From Cylindrospermum sp. FACHB-282 (GTDB lineage: Bacteria > Cyanobacteriota > Cyanobacteriia > Cyanobacteriales > Nostocaceae), in the NCBI RefSeq assembly GCF_014697195.1, contig NZ_JACJRJ010000038.1:1-64000 (forward strand): 64,000 nucleotides of DNA, given 5' to 3'. Positions 7,912-16,801 of this stretch are shown piece by piece. The translations under genes and the position numbers were made by a program. Numbering within the stretch: the first letter of the stretch is position 1; each line of letters starts with the position of its first letter. Under the pieces are notes generated by a model. That model worked only from the letters and a program-made list of their open reading frames with translations, was not told the DNA's origin and made no database searches.

Positions 7912-9060
7912 ATGAATCAAATGGTGAATTTAGAAGCAGATTTATTTTTCCGACAGGGATTAGAGCATAACTTTGTAGGAGCATATAAAAATGCGATCGC
8001 TAGCTTTGATAGAGCTATAGAAATTCAACCAGATTTATCTGCAGCATGGAATGAACGCGGCTGGAGTTTATTTCTTTTAAACACCGAAGAAACAGCAATA
8101 GAAGCACTGGCTAATTTTAACAAAGTCATAGAAATTCAGCCCGATAACTTCTCTGCTTGGCATCGTCGGGGACAAGTTCAGTTAGAACGTCTAAATTATT
8201 TAGAAGAGTCTTTGTTTAGCTTCAATAAAGCCTTGGAAATCCAACCTGATCACTTTGATGCTTGGTGGGATCTGAGCTTTTGTCTATATCGATTACAACG
8301 CTATGACGAAGCACTTACCTCTTACAATAAAACTCTAGAAATTGCACCTGATGGTTATGCAGTACGGCAAGAACTTAGCTGTATGTTATCAGAAATGGGT
8401 CGCTATGATGACTCTCTGGTTATTTATGAAAACCTCCTAACAATCGAACCAGATAATTACATTACTTGGTATGAGAAGGGGGAAGTTCTGGAGAAATTGA
8501 ACCGCTATGATGAAGCACTTGCTAGTTACGATAAATCCCTAGAAATCAAACCAGATAGATCCGCAGCTTGGTCGTTGCGGGGCGAAGTATTAGAAAAATT
8601 AGGGAATTATGAAGAGGCGCTTATCAGCCATGAAAAAGCCCTGAAGTGCCAAATTGAGAGTGAATTTGCTTGGTATGATTGGGCTGAGGTGCTGGTTCGG
8701 TTTGGTCGTGTTGAAGATGCGATCGCCTCCTGTAACCATGCGATCGCAGTTTTAGCTGACAAATTTGCCGCTTGGGAGAACAAAAGCATTGTCCTGTGTG
8801 AGTTAGGACGCTATGAGGATGCGATCGCTAGCTATCACAAAGCTCTAGAAATCAAACCAGACAACGCCGATACTTTTTATAATATAGCTTGCTGTTACGC
8901 CCTACATGGTGATATTCAACAAACTATTCAAAACTTGCAACAAGCCGTCTCTCTCAGCGATTCTACATTTCTAGAAGCAGCAAAAATTGACCCTGATTTT
9001 GACAACGTTCGCCATTCAAATGAGTTTCAGGCTTTGATGCAACCAAAAACTTCACTTTAG
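7912..9060 (+). CDS. Tetratricopeptide repeat protein
   Basis: 382 residues made almost wholly of 34-residue TPRs (about ten). Repeated signature: A-S-(F/Y)-(D/N)-K-(A/S)-L-E-I-(Q/K)-P-D. No signal peptide or membrane segment. TPR solenoids serve as protein-binding scaffolds; the partner is unknown. Several repeats are nearly identical (LNRYDEALASYDKSLEIKPD), indicating duplication within the gene. The 3' end overlaps the convergent cysteine hydrolase gene by nine bases. Confidence 0.9.
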   Translation: MNQMVNLEADLFFRQGLEHNFVGAYKNAIASFDRAIEIQPDLSAAWNERGWSLFLLNTEETAIEALANFNKVIEIQPDNFSAWHRRGQVQLERLNYLEESLFSFNKALEIQPDHFDAWWDLSFCLYRLQRYDEALTSYNKTLEIAPDGYAVRQELSCMLSEMGRYDDSLVIYENLLTIEPDNYITWYEKGEVLEKLNRYDEALASYDKSLEIKPDRSAAWSLRGEVLEKLGNYEEALISHEKALKCQIESEFAWYDWAEVLVRFGRVEDAIASCNHAIAVLADKFAAWENKSIVLCELGRYEDAIASYHKALEIKPDNADTFYNIACCYALHGDIQQTIQNLQQAVSLSDSTFLEAAKIDPDFDNVRHSNEFQALMQPKTSL

Positions 9061-10092
9061 CCAGTTGGTAATAATTTCAGTAGATTGGATAATGTGCATT
9101 CCCGCCTCAGCAAACCTAGCAAATGTAGCATTAGCTTGTTCTGTGTAGTCAACCACACCCGGAACCACAACCGGAGAAGTGCAATCTTCTAAAAGATAGA
9201 TTTTTTTAGCTAGGGTAGCATCTACCTGGAGAATTTCTGTTAACAAATCATCAATTGTCCAAGCAACACAATGACTTTTAGCCTGTCCACCAATAATTAC
9301 AGCATCAAATTCTAAAAGTTGCTGAATCAAGCGTGTATTCTTTTGAGCCAGGGGATTTTGATTAAAATCTACCAACACTTCTGGGCGCAAAATCGAATAA
9401 TTTTCTGTTAAAGGATTCTCCCCTTTCAATTCAAATTGTGTTTGACTTTGACGCGCAACACAATGAAAAAATACAGCTTCTTCCACCGACGAAACCAAAG
9501 CATGGCCGATACCGCCTAACATCGAATGAAAAGGCCAAATTATTAAGGGAAATTTACCATCTTGACTGAGTTGTTTAACATAGTGGTAAGCGTGTTTTTC
9601 TAATAATTCATAATCACCATTAGTAATACTATTAGCAACCGCCGGGTTAACTTTCCAGATACCTTGGTCAATATCTGCGGGGGTGATGCTGGTAGCTGCC
9701 GGTGTCGGGTGTTCTCCAGCAGCATTTACCCAAAAGATGGGATGGAAGATTTGCATTGCTGTGTGAGTATCCAGGGTTGGGGTAATTGTCGTAATTACTC
9801 CCAAGTTGCGATAGATAAATTCACACAAACGTTGATTATCATCAACCGCGCCTTTTCCAGATTGTCCCCCAACAAATAATTCAAAATCGGGGATACAAAA
9901 GGTATTTTGGACATCAATTAAAAGTAGACAGACGCGGGTTTTATCTAAACCTGCTGGTTGGATATTTTGTTGTTTGGCAAATATTTCAGCTTCAGCGGCC
10001 CGTTGTTGGTAAGGTACGCGCCACACTTCCCCGACTTTATCAGCGTTAAAGTGTGGGGGAATGGGGAGTTGGGTTGTTGTTTGGGTAGTCAT
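9052..10092 (-). CDS. Isochorismatase-family cysteine hydrolase
   Basis: 346 residues, longer than simple nicotinamidases (~200). The isochorismatase core has the catalytic Asp in LLLIDVQNTF, a Lys in the LLEKHAYH region and the nucleophile Cys in GGQAKSHCVAWT, so the Asp-Lys-Cys triad seems complete. The extra length comes from an N-terminal extension of ~50 residues and a long insert (~130-220). Family members hydrolyse amides or vinyl ethers such as nicotinamide, isochorismate or N-carbamoyl compounds; the substrate here is not evident. It is convergent with, and overlaps, the TPR gene. Confidence 0.85.
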   Translation of the reverse strand: MTTQTTTQLPIPPHFNADKVGEVWRVPYQQRAAEAEIFAKQQNIQPAGLDKTRVCLLLIDVQNTFCIPDFELFVGGQSGKGAVDDNQRLCEFIYRNLGVITTITPTLDTHTAMQIFHPIFWVNAAGEHPTPAATSITPADIDQGIWKVNPAVANSITNGDYELLEKHAYHYVKQLSQDGKFPLIIWPFHSMLGGIGHALVSSVEEAVFFHCVARQSQTQFELKGENPLTENYSILRPEVLVDFNQNPLAQKNTRLIQQLLEFDAVIIGGQAKSHCVAWTIDDLLTEILQVDATLAKKIYLLEDCTSPVVVPGVVDYTEQANATFARFAEAGMHIIQSTEIITNWLK

Positions 10093-10164
10093 GATTTAAT
10101 TAAAACCTTCGTTTCTATAGCTTCTGGAAAATTTGTAATTTTGATGTGAAGCTGTTTCCAATCT

Positions 10165-10659
10165 TCAAAATAGCTGTTTAACAGTTCCCAGAGGTAAGAG
10201 CATTTCTAAAGGAGTATCCAAGAGACTAACAAAGCCATAGCGTTGATAATAAGCTTTAGCTTCCTCATCTTTAGCATCAACAAACAGACCAATTACTCCC
10301 GCATTTTCAGCAATCACCAAAGCCCGTTGCATCCCTTCAAGCATCAGAATTTCGCCAATTCCTTGCCGTTGCCAGTCTTGGGTAACAGCTAACCGTGCTA
10401 ATTTAACACCAGGAACTTTTGTGGGGTATTTTTTAGCAAGCCGTGGTGGTAACTTTTCGGCTTGCACTTCACAAATTGACAAAGTAAAAAAGCCAATAAT
10501 GGTTTTTGGTTGTTCTGTATCAACCAAAACAAAGGTGCGAGAAATGCCTTTTTGAATATGCTGCCGTGCAGTGCAGATCAGAAATTGATTTAGCGTCTCA
10601 TTACCACAATTAAAACTTTGGCGGTCATGGGATTTATTCAGCAGTTCAATGATTTTCAC
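10165..10659 (-). CDS. GNAT acetyltransferase toxin, TacT-like
   Basis: 164 residues with a GNAT fold. Acetyl-CoA loop around residues 90-110 (RLAVTQDWQRQGIGEILM, the QxxGxG/A motif) and a C-terminal AYYQRYGF typical of TacT/AtaT-type toxins. Family knowledge: such toxins acetylate the amino group of aminoacyl-tRNA and block translation. It overlaps the 3' end of the upstream DUF1778 antitoxin gene by 14 bases, the usual arrangement. The start at 10659 gives the family-typical MKIIELLNKSHDRQSFNCGN. Confidence 0.88.
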   Translation of the reverse strand: MKIIELLNKSHDRQSFNCGNETLNQFLICTARQHIQKGISRTFVLVDTEQPKTIIGFFTLSICEVQAEKLPPRLAKKYPTKVPGVKLARLAVTQDWQRQGIGEILMLEGMQRALVIAENAGVIGLFVDAKDEEAKAYYQRYGFVSLLDTPLEMLLPLGTVKQLF

Positions 10660-10936
10660 GGAAGAATGCTTGATGTTTAACAGCAGCCGCTTTCAAAGCA
10701 AGATTCGGTTCAGGAGGATTTTCAATTAGGCTAAAGACTGTATCAGCATCTTGTTCGGATAAGTTAATTACCCGTTCTGCTTCTAAAATCTTGTGAGCTT
10801 CTTTAAGGGCTGCCTGAACTAAAAACTGGTTTAAAGTCGCTCCAGATAGGGCTGCGGCTTGTTCCAAAATTTCCTTAACCTGAGAGGAAATCCTTGCTGT
10901 CACCCTTGCATCATTAACAGAAGAAGTGGAAGACAT
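10646..10936 (-). CDS. DUF1778 antitoxin, TacA-like
   Basis: 96 residues. An N-terminal ribbon-helix-helix (~10-55, RVTARISSQVKEILEQAAAL and TLNQFLVQAALKEA) and a C-terminal segment (~60-96) that in TacA wraps the GNAT toxin. First gene of the two-gene toxin-antitoxin operon. RHH antitoxins usually repress their own promoter; a 7-bp inverted repeat (10976-10998) lies 40 bases upstream and is the likely operator. Confidence 0.88.
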   Translation of the reverse strand: MSSTSSVNDARVTARISSQVKEILEQAAALSGATLNQFLVQAALKEAHKILEAERVINLSEQDADTVFSLIENPPEPNLALKAAAVKHQAFFRENH

Positions 10937-10975
10937 GGCTCATTTTAGGTTATGTATGAAATTTAATTTTATCAT

Positions 10976-10998
10976 TATGGTGTCATTTTGTCACCATA
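10976..10998 (-). promoter_or_regulatory. Candidate operator of the TacAT-like operon
   Basis: TATGGTG and CACCATA form an inverted repeat with a 9-base spacer, 40 bp upstream of the antitoxin start. Position and symmetry fit an RHH autoregulation site. Inferred only. Confidence 0.4.
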
Positions 10999-11077
10999 GT
11001 TTATAAAAGGCGATTTTGATGGGGAATAAGAAGGGCAACGAAGTATAACGCACCACCCATACCATGAAGTTACTCTC

Positions 11078-11110
11078 AGATACCCGACTTCTCTAAGAAG
11101 TCGGGTATCT
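11078..11110. repeat. Perfect 15-bp inverted repeat
   Basis: AGATACCCGACTTCT, a 3-base loop and AGAAGTCGGGTATCT. Sequences built on ACCCGACTTCTT are dispersed repeats in Nostocales. It lies in the 319-base gap between the antitoxin gene and the Rpn-like gene; no promoter or gene is evident around it. The rest of the gap shows nothing else except a short repeat-like GGCTAACGCCACGC stretch. Confidence 0.7.
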
Positions 11111-11255
11111 TGTTGTATGGCTAACGCCACGCTGCGCTATCACAAATGATTTAGGATTGCTATAGCATTGAACTGAGATAACTTGGTTTACCAGAGTCAG
11201 CCTATAAGGATTATTTTACTACTTTTGTTGCATGAAGTATGAGAGTTAGAAATTC

Positions 11256-12176
11256 ATGACTGAAAGCATAGATCATGACTGTTTATTCAAAGAGCTTCTT
11301 TCAACCTTTTTCATCGAATTCATAGAACTCTTTTTTCCCGAAGTTATCAATTATCTTGATACTGATTCCGTTACCTTATTAGATAAGGAGATGTTTACCG
11401 ATGTCACCGCCGGAGAAAAGTATGAAACCGATTTGATTGCTCAGGTGACATTTCGAGGTGAGCGTTCTTATTTTCTGATTCATATTGAAGCAGAATCCGG
11501 TTCACGTCCCAGATTTAATAAGCGAATGTTCCGCTATTTCGCTCGCTTACATGAAAAATTCGACCTACCCATTTATCCCATTGTTATTTTTTCTTATGAC
11601 TCCCCTAAAACCTTAGCAGTTAGTAATTATCAAATTGACTTTCCTGATTTTGAAGTTTTAAAATTTAATTATCGAGTTGTGCAACTCAATCAATTAAATT
11701 GGCGAGATTTTTTGAACCGTCCTAATCCGGTAGCTTCTGCTTTAATGTCCAAAATGGACATAGCGCCCCCAGATAGAGCAAAAGTCAAAGCAGAATGTTT
11801 AAGGTTGTTAGTAACTTTAAAATTAAATCCTGCTAAAATGCAATTAATCTCAGGTTTTATTGATAGTTATCTGAAGCTTAACCAAGCAGAAGAACAGCGA
11901 TTTCAAACGGAATTAGGTTCATTAAAACAAGAAGAACAGGAGAACGTTATGCAAATTGTCACCAGTTGGATGAGACAAGGAATTGAGCAAGGTATTCAAC
12001 GAGAAAAAGATTTGGTTGTGCGTCTACTCAAGCGCAAATTAGGCGAAATTAATGCTGAATTAGAAGCTCAAGTTAGAAGCTTAGAGGTTGAACGCCTTGA
12101 AGTTTTAGGGGAAGCATTATTCGATTTTTCGACAGTGGAGGATTTGCGAGATTGGTTAGATAATCTGAACAGTTGA
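11256..12176 (+). CDS. Rpn/PD-(D/E)XK nuclease-like protein with DUF4351 tail
   Basis: 306 residues. The N-terminal part resembles the RpnA/transposase_31-like PD-(D/E)XK family: DHDCLFKELLS at the start, Asp59 in YETDLIAQV and ExE at 78-80 in LIHIEAES as candidate catalytic residues. The C-terminal ~55 residues (REKDLVVRLLKRKLGEI to DLRDWL) match the DUF4351 domain of cyanobacterial Rpn-like proteins. Rpn nucleases promote RecA-independent recombination, and some act in phage defence. A stem-loop terminator follows. It neighbours the TacAT-like module, in keeping with an accessory segment. Confidence 0.85.
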   Translation: MTESIDHDCLFKELLSTFFIEFIELFFPEVINYLDTDSVTLLDKEMFTDVTAGEKYETDLIAQVTFRGERSYFLIHIEAESGSRPRFNKRMFRYFARLHEKFDLPIYPIVIFSYDSPKTLAVSNYQIDFPDFEVLKFNYRVVQLNQLNWRDFLNRPNPVASALMSKMDIAPPDRAKVKAECLRLLVTLKLNPAKMQLISGFIDSYLKLNQAEEQRFQTELGSLKQEEQENVMQIVTSWMRQGIEQGIQREKDLVVRLLKRKLGEINAELEAQVRSLEVERLEVLGEALFDFSTVEDLRDWLDNLNS

Positions 12177-12248
12177 GTCAAACTATCTGCCAGAAATAGG
12201 TTTCATAATATACAGCTAAAAATGGCGGATGCTTATCGGCCAGACGAA

Positions 12249-12287
12249 AAGCAGAAGGATACGGCATAATTGCACTTCTGCTTTTTT
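12249..12287 (+). terminator. Rho-independent terminator after the Rpn-like gene
   Basis: AAGCAGAAG and CTTCTGCTT pair across a 17-base loop, followed by a T6 run. It lies about 75 bases after the Rpn-like gene's stop codon, on the same strand. Confidence 0.65.
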
Positions 12288-12387
12288 GCCACTTTATCAC
12301 CCAAAACAACCCCACCTATGGCAATCTGAGAGACAGAAGCTCTGACAATCTGATATTTTAACTACAGCAAATTTACCTGTTCAGGTT

Positions 12388-13614
12388 ATGCAAACTCTGC
12401 CCACTCTTACAACTGCAAATACTACATCAACTCAACCCGCCTTCGACACAACGATTAAACGGCGGAAAACCCGTCCCGTAAAAGTGGGAGATGTCACCAT
12501 TGGGGGTGGCTACCCGGTGGTGGTGCAGTCGATGATTAACGAAGACACCCTAGATATCGATGGTTCGGTGGCGGGTATTCGGCGTCTGCACGAAATTGGC
12601 TGCGAAATTGTCCGCGTCACTGTTCCCAGTCTCGGACACGCTAAAGCGTTGGCGGAAATTAAGCAAAAATTAATTAAGACTTACCGAGATGTGCCCATTG
12701 TCGCCGATGTGCATCACAATGGCATGAAAATCGCCCTGGAAGTCTCCAAGCATATTGAGAAAGTGCGGATTAATCCGGGGTTGTATGTGTTTGAAAAGCC
12801 AAACACCAACCGCACCGAATACACCCAAAACGAATTTGATGAAATTGGCGAAAAAATCCGCGAAACTCTCGCACCTCTGGTGGTTTCTCTGCGAGATCAA
12901 GGTAAATCGATGCGAATTGGGGTAAATCACGGTTCCCTCGCTGAAAGGATGCTATTTACCTATGGCGATACTCCTGAAGGAATGGTGGAATCGGCTATTG
13001 AATTTATTCGCATTTGTGAATCTTTGGACTTTCATAACTTGGTAATTTCTATGAAAGCCTCGCGGGTACCGGTGATGGTAGCTGCTTATCGCTTGATGGC
13101 CAAGCGCCTGGATAACTTGGGTATGGATTATCCCCTACATTTAGGTGTCACAGAAGCCGGTGATGGGGAATATGGACGGATTAAATCTACAGCAGGGATT
13201 GCCACTTTGCTTGCTGATGGGATTGGTGATACAATTCGCGTGTCGCTTACAGAAGCGCCAGAAAAAGAAATTCCTGTCTGCTACAGTATTCTGCAAGCTT
13301 TAGGATTGCGGAAAACTATGGTGGAGTATGTCGCGTGTCCTTCTTGCGGACGCACTTTGTTTAATTTAGAAGAAGTGTTGCACACAGTCCGGGAAGCCAC
13401 CAAACATTTGACAGGGTTAGACATAGCAGTTATGGGTTGCATTGTCAATGGCCCTGGAGAAATGGCAGATGCTGACTATGGCTATGTAGGTAAGACCCCT
13501 GGTTACATTTCTTTGTATCGCGGTAGAGAAGAAATTAAAAAAGTCCCAGAAGCACAAGGGGTAGAGGAGTTAATTAACCTCATTAAAGCAGATGGACGTT
13601 GGGTAGAACCTTGA
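12388..13614 (+). CDS. ispG: 4-hydroxy-3-methylbut-2-en-1-yl diphosphate synthase (ferredoxin)
   Basis: 408 residues, standard for the two-domain bacterial/cyanobacterial IspG (GcpE). An N-terminal TIM barrel ([27 protein letters not shown]) precedes a C-terminal [4Fe-4S] domain with cysteines in [15 protein letters not shown] and the GCIVNGPGE motif. It catalyses the reductive ring opening of MEcPP to HMBPP, the penultimate MEP-pathway step, taking electrons from ferredoxin in cyanobacteria. The start ATG follows CAGG. It is transcribed alone, upstream of the protease gene on the same strand with a 141-base gap. Confidence 0.96.
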   Translation: MQTLPTLTTANTTSTQPAFDTTIKRRKTRPVKVGDVTIGGGYPVVVQSMINEDTLDIDGSVAGIRRLHEIGCEIVRVTVPSLGHAKALAEIKQKLIKTYRDVPIVADVHHNGMKIALEVSKHIEKVRINPGLYVFEKPNTNRTEYTQNEFDEIGEKIRETLAPLVVSLRDQGKSMRIGVNHGSLAERMLFTYGDTPEGMVESAIEFIRICESLDFHNLVISMKASRVPVMVAAYRLMAKRLDNLGMDYPLHLGVTEAGDGEYGRIKSTAGIATLLADGIGDTIRVSLTEAPEKEIPVCYSILQALGLRKTMVEYVACPSCGRTLFNLEEVLHTVREATKHLTGLDIAVMGCIVNGPGEMADADYGYVGKTPGYISLYRGREEIKKVPEAQGVEELINLIKADGRWVEP

Positions 13615-13755
13615 AATTTTTAACGGTGGCCATAAAGGTCGCCGGATAGCAAGGCTTCTTGGTGAATTAAGAATAAATGCTCGGTCTCTACAGTGATACC
13701 TGTGTTAGATTGAGCATACTGACTATAATTTTTCCCCTCTGGCATAGCTGTCATT

Positions 13756-15045
13756 ATGGTGATTACAAAAAGTAGGCTTGTTTTGAGTGCTACGGTGGTA
13801 ACGCTCTCTACAATTGTTGTTACTAGCCTTGGCATCCATTCGCGTGGTCAGGCTTTATTTAAAGAAAGTCCCAAGGAATTGGTAGACGAAGTTTGGCAAA
13901 TTGTGCAGCGCCAATATGTAGACGGAACCTTTAATCAGGTTGATTGGCTGGCTGTTCGTCAAGAATATTTAGGCAAGTCCTACAGTAGTCAGCAGGAAGC
14001 TTATAAGTCCATCCGGGAAATGCTCAAAAAGCTAGAAGACCCTTATACCCGGTTTATGGATCCAGAGGAATTCAAGAATATGCAGGTGGATACCTCTGGG
14101 GAACTGACGGGTATTGGGATCACTATCAGTCAGGATGAAAAAACGAAGCGTTTGGTTGTGATTGCGCCGATTGAGGATACACCTGCTTTTAAAGCTGGGA
14201 TTCTGTCTAAGGATGTGATTCTCAAAATTGACGGCAAAAGTACTGAGGGGATGGATACTAACCAAGCGGTGTCGCTGATTCGCGGGGAAGCAGGAACCCA
14301 GGTAAGTCTGATAATTCAGCGTAACGGGAAACAAAAACAGTTTGACATTAAGCGATCGCGCATTGAAATCCATCCTGTGAAGTTTTCCCAAAAGCAAACT
14401 CCAGCCGGCAATATTGGTTACATCCGCCTGAACCAGTTTAGCGCCAACGCTGGTAAGGAAATGCAAAGTGCAATCAACAATTTAGAATCTAAACAGGTAT
14501 CTGGCTATATTCTCGATTTGCGCGGAAATCCTGGGGGTTTGCTATTCTCTAGCGTCGAAATTGCCCGGATGTGGCTAAATAAAGGTATAATCGTTTCCAC
14601 CATTAACCGCCAAGGTGAGCAAGAGCGGGAAGTGGCAAACGGCAGGGCGCTGACAACTAAACCGCTGGTGGTGTTGGTGAATAAAGGTTCGGCTAGTGCT
14701 AGTGAAATCCTTTCAGGAGCATTGCAGGATAATAAACGCGCCGTTATAGTGGGTACTCAAACCTTTGGTAAGGGTCTAGTGCAATCGGTACGTCCTCTGG
14801 AAGATGGTTCAGGAATGGCGGTGACTATTGCTAGATACCACACACCGAGCGGTAAAGATATTAACAAGCATGGTATTGATCCAGATGTGAAAGTGGAGTT
14901 GACTGAGGCTCAGTTACAAGAATTGTGGCTGAAGGAGCGAGATAAACTCGCTACACCAGCAGATCCCCAATTTGCGAAAGCGGTGGAAGTGTTAGGTAAA
15001 CAAACAGCTAATAGCATCACTACCACCACCACAAATAAGAATTAA
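13756..15045 (+). CDS. Carboxyl-terminal processing protease (S41 family)
   Basis: 429 residues. N-terminal signal/anchor (~8-30), a PDZ domain (~100-185, LTGIGITIS to GEAGTQV) and an S41 protease domain with the Ser in NKGSASASEIL and the Lys in TFGKGLVQ, the Ser/Lys dyad of Ctp proteases. Cyanobacteria have CtpA, CtpB and CtpC; CtpA trims the D1 precursor of photosystem II in the thylakoid lumen. I cannot assign the paralogue with certainty. A Thr-rich tail ends the protein. The ATG at 13756 gives a good signal sequence. Confidence 0.92.
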   Translation: MVITKSRLVLSATVVTLSTIVVTSLGIHSRGQALFKESPKELVDEVWQIVQRQYVDGTFNQVDWLAVRQEYLGKSYSSQQEAYKSIREMLKKLEDPYTRFMDPEEFKNMQVDTSGELTGIGITISQDEKTKRLVVIAPIEDTPAFKAGILSKDVILKIDGKSTEGMDTNQAVSLIRGEAGTQVSLIIQRNGKQKQFDIKRSRIEIHPVKFSQKQTPAGNIGYIRLNQFSANAGKEMQSAINNLESKQVSGYILDLRGNPGGLLFSSVEIARMWLNKGIIVSTINRQGEQEREVANGRALTTKPLVVLVNKGSASASEILSGALQDNKRAVIVGTQTFGKGLVQSVRPLEDGSGMAVTIARYHTPSGKDINKHGIDPDVKVELTEAQLQELWLKERDKLATPADPQFAKAVEVLGKQTANSITTTTTNKN

Positions 15046-15049
15046 AAAT

Positions 15050-15235
15050 TTATTGCGGTTGGCACTTGCCAGCCCTAATTAATCCTACACGACGTGCGAT
15101 CGCTTCTCCTTGGTTCGGAAAAGGCCCCCACTGTTCAATAATTTCTGGTTTATCGTCCTCAAGTTGTTTGCTGGGGATGATTTCACAGTTTCCAGCGGAA
15201 TGTTTGACAATATACCAAGTTTGTGTATTAGTCAT
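15050..15235 (-). CDS. Small conserved protein (61 aa), unknown function
   Basis: Starts MTNTQTWYIVKHSAGNCEII and ends ARRVGLIRAGKCQPQ, with a central GPFPNQGEAIARR. The sequence looks like a single small alpha/beta domain with conserved Trp, Cys and Gly positions, and I recall similar short proteins in cyanobacteria without a known role. It is convergent with the Ctp gene, only four bases between the stop codons. The codon pattern and sensible protein composition support a real gene. Confidence 0.65.
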   Translation of the reverse strand: MTNTQTWYIVKHSAGNCEIIPSKQLEDDKPEIIEQWGPFPNQGEAIARRVGLIRAGKCQPQ

Positions 15236-15282
15236 GTTTTAGAGGGGGTTGTTAGGATAAATAATTGATTTTTGTTTCGCGC

Positions 15283-15350
15283 ACCAGCGAAGCGTTCGCG
15301 GAGCGTGCCGGAGGCTCTAGCACGAAGTGCGTTAGACGCAGAGGCGCAAA
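15283..15350 (+). repeat. Nostoc-type palindromic repeat cluster
   Basis: AGCGAAGCGTTCGCGGAGCG followed by GCCGGAGGC and GTGCGTTAGACGCAGAGGCG: overlapping palindromes of the dispersed type. It lies directly upstream of the DUF4058 gene and is open in its frame, which would mislead gene callers into an N-terminal extension. Confidence 0.6.
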
Positions 15351-15393
15351 GAAGAACGCAAAAGTTAGCAATTTGCTAAGAGTGGTTTACATA

Positions 15394-16179
15394 ATGCCTT
15401 CACCATTTCCAGGGATGAACCCCTATTTAGAACATCCTGAACTGTGGCCAGAAGTTCATAGTCGGTTAATTATTGCTATAGCTGATACAATTTTCCCTCA
15501 TTTACGACCTAAATATCGGGTAGCGGTGGAAAAGCGGGTTTACCAAATAATAGATGATAGTTCTGTTTTAGTTAGTATTCCTGATGTGACTGTTAGACGT
15601 TCTTTAACGACTATAGATAAAGGTTCATCTAATATTGCTGTAGCTTCACCACCTGCTAAACCCCTGACGGTTAATATCCCTATGCCGGAAGAAGTGCGGG
15701 AAAGTTACCTTGAGGTGCGGGAAGTGGGGACGGGGGAAGTTGTGACGCTAATTGAGGTTTTATCGCCAAAAAATAAGCGTTCTGGGGAAGGTAGAAAAGC
15801 TTATGAAAATAAACGTCTACAAGTATTAGGAAGTTCAACTCATTTAATAGAAATAGATTTGCTGCGTGGTGGTGAACCTATGCCAATTTTGGGTAATCAA
15901 ATTCAGTCAGATTATCGCATTTTGGTTAGTCGCAGTCAATTACGTCCTACAGTAGAATTATATCCTTTTAATTTACAAGAACCGATTCCCGCTTTTGTTT
16001 TACCTCTACGCAAGGGTGATACAGAACCGATATTAGATTTACAAGCTGTGATACAGGATTTATTTGACCGTGCTGGTTTTGATTTGGCTATAGATTATAG
16101 TCGTGAAGCAGTTCCACCTATTGGGGAAGCTGATGTTGCTTGGGTGAATGATTTATTAAAAGAGCAAGGGTTGCGGTAA
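15394..16179 (+). CDS. DUF4058 family protein
   Basis: 261 residues from ATG 15394. The first residues MPSPFPGMNPYLEHPELWPE are the DUF4058 hallmark; the family continues with LRPKYRVAVEKRVY, IPDVTV and EVLSPKNKRSGEGRKAYE. The frame is open 43 codons further upstream through a palindromic repeat, which I exclude. The ...IEVLSPxNK...G...Y..KR segment resembles a PD-(D/E)XK/Uma2-like nuclease core, but the family has no proven function. Common in multiple copies in filamentous cyanobacteria. Confidence 0.85.
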   Translation: MPSPFPGMNPYLEHPELWPEVHSRLIIAIADTIFPHLRPKYRVAVEKRVYQIIDDSSVLVSIPDVTVRRSLTTIDKGSSNIAVASPPAKPLTVNIPMPEEVRESYLEVREVGTGEVVTLIEVLSPKNKRSGEGRKAYENKRLQVLGSSTHLIEIDLLRGGEPMPILGNQIQSDYRILVSRSQLRPTVELYPFNLQEPIPAFVLPLRKGDTEPILDLQAVIQDLFDRAGFDLAIDYSREAVPPIGEADVAWVNDLLKEQGLR

Positions 16180-16311
16180 TGACCCCGCTTCCATTCCTCT
16201 CCCCGTTGGCGTAAGCCTGCCGTTAGGCATAGCGAAGAGAGAGGCTAATAATTTTGGGTGGGAGAGGTTTTTTGAATTTAAGTTGAGTAACATCGACAAG
16301 AAATCATAAGA

Positions 16312-16515
16312 ATGACATTAAATAAATTGACTGAGAAAACTATTTGCAAAGACTGTAGTTTTTATGTTGAGGTGGAAGGTTCTACAGAATGCATTCATCC
16401 TGATGAATTTGAGGTGAATTGTTCTACTGTCACTTTTTGCAGTTCGTTCACTCCAGCAGTAGAAGTTGATAGTCCTTGTGTGTCTTTCGATATTATAGAA
16501 AATATAGATTTGTAG
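16312..16515 (+). CDS. Small Cys-rich protein (67 aa), unknown
   Basis: Begins MTLNKLTEKTICKDCSFYVE. Six cysteines, with CxxC near the N-terminus and further Cys in TECIHP, VNCST, TFCSSF and SPCVSF, could bind zinc or an Fe-S cluster. No recognised family. The opposite strand is also open over the same bases but encodes an unlikely protein. The next gene's product is also Cys-rich at its N-terminus (CxxC, ECPIP), so the two could be related in function; this is a guess. Confidence 0.5.
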   Translation: MTLNKLTEKTICKDCSFYVEVEGSTECIHPDEFEVNCSTVTFCSSFTPAVEVDSPCVSFDIIENIDL

Positions 16516-16547
16516 CATTATGACTATTCCTATAAAAGATACATTAC

Positions 16548-16689
16548 CTCGTTCCCAGTCGGAGACTGGGAATGCCTATTGAGAGGTTCTACCTCCCATT
16601 TAAACAGCAAAGTTTCTTTTAGTGTATTTCCAAGCTAACAGAAGGCAGAGCCTTCCATAATGCATTGCCAGGTAGAACCTGGGAACGAG
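16548..16689 (+). mobile_element. MITE-like element with ~30-bp terminal inverted repeats
   Basis: The left end CTCGTTCCCAGTCGGAGACT and the reverse complement of the right end, CTCGTTCCCAGGTTCTACCT, match with a few substitutions. The interior has a second palindrome (GAGGTTCTACCTC) and no coding capacity. A partial copy occurs at 30586-30642. This kind of CTCGTTCCCAG repeat is widespread in cyanobacterial genomes. Confidence 0.65.
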
Positions 16690-16801
16690 AGAATAAGTAA
16701 TTCATATAAAACTTAAATATTTTTTATACTTTTAATACTGTCAATTATATTGATTGTTGTGTTAAGATTAATGCCATATCTCACCTCTAATATTCTTGAT
16801 A

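Noticed and set aside
13620-13835. Minus-strand open frame overlapping the Ctp protease start
   Set aside because: It mirrors the protease signal-peptide codons and has no family-like sequence; the plus-strand gene explains the region.
15265-15393. N-terminal extension of the DUF4058 gene
   Set aside because: The extra 43 codons run through a dispersed palindromic repeat; the family start MPSPFPGMNPYLE lies at 15394.
16318-16518. Minus-strand frame opposite the 67-residue Cys-rich gene
   Set aside because: Composition is not protein-like and the plus strand has organised CxxC motifs; only one of the two can be real and the plus strand is more plausible.
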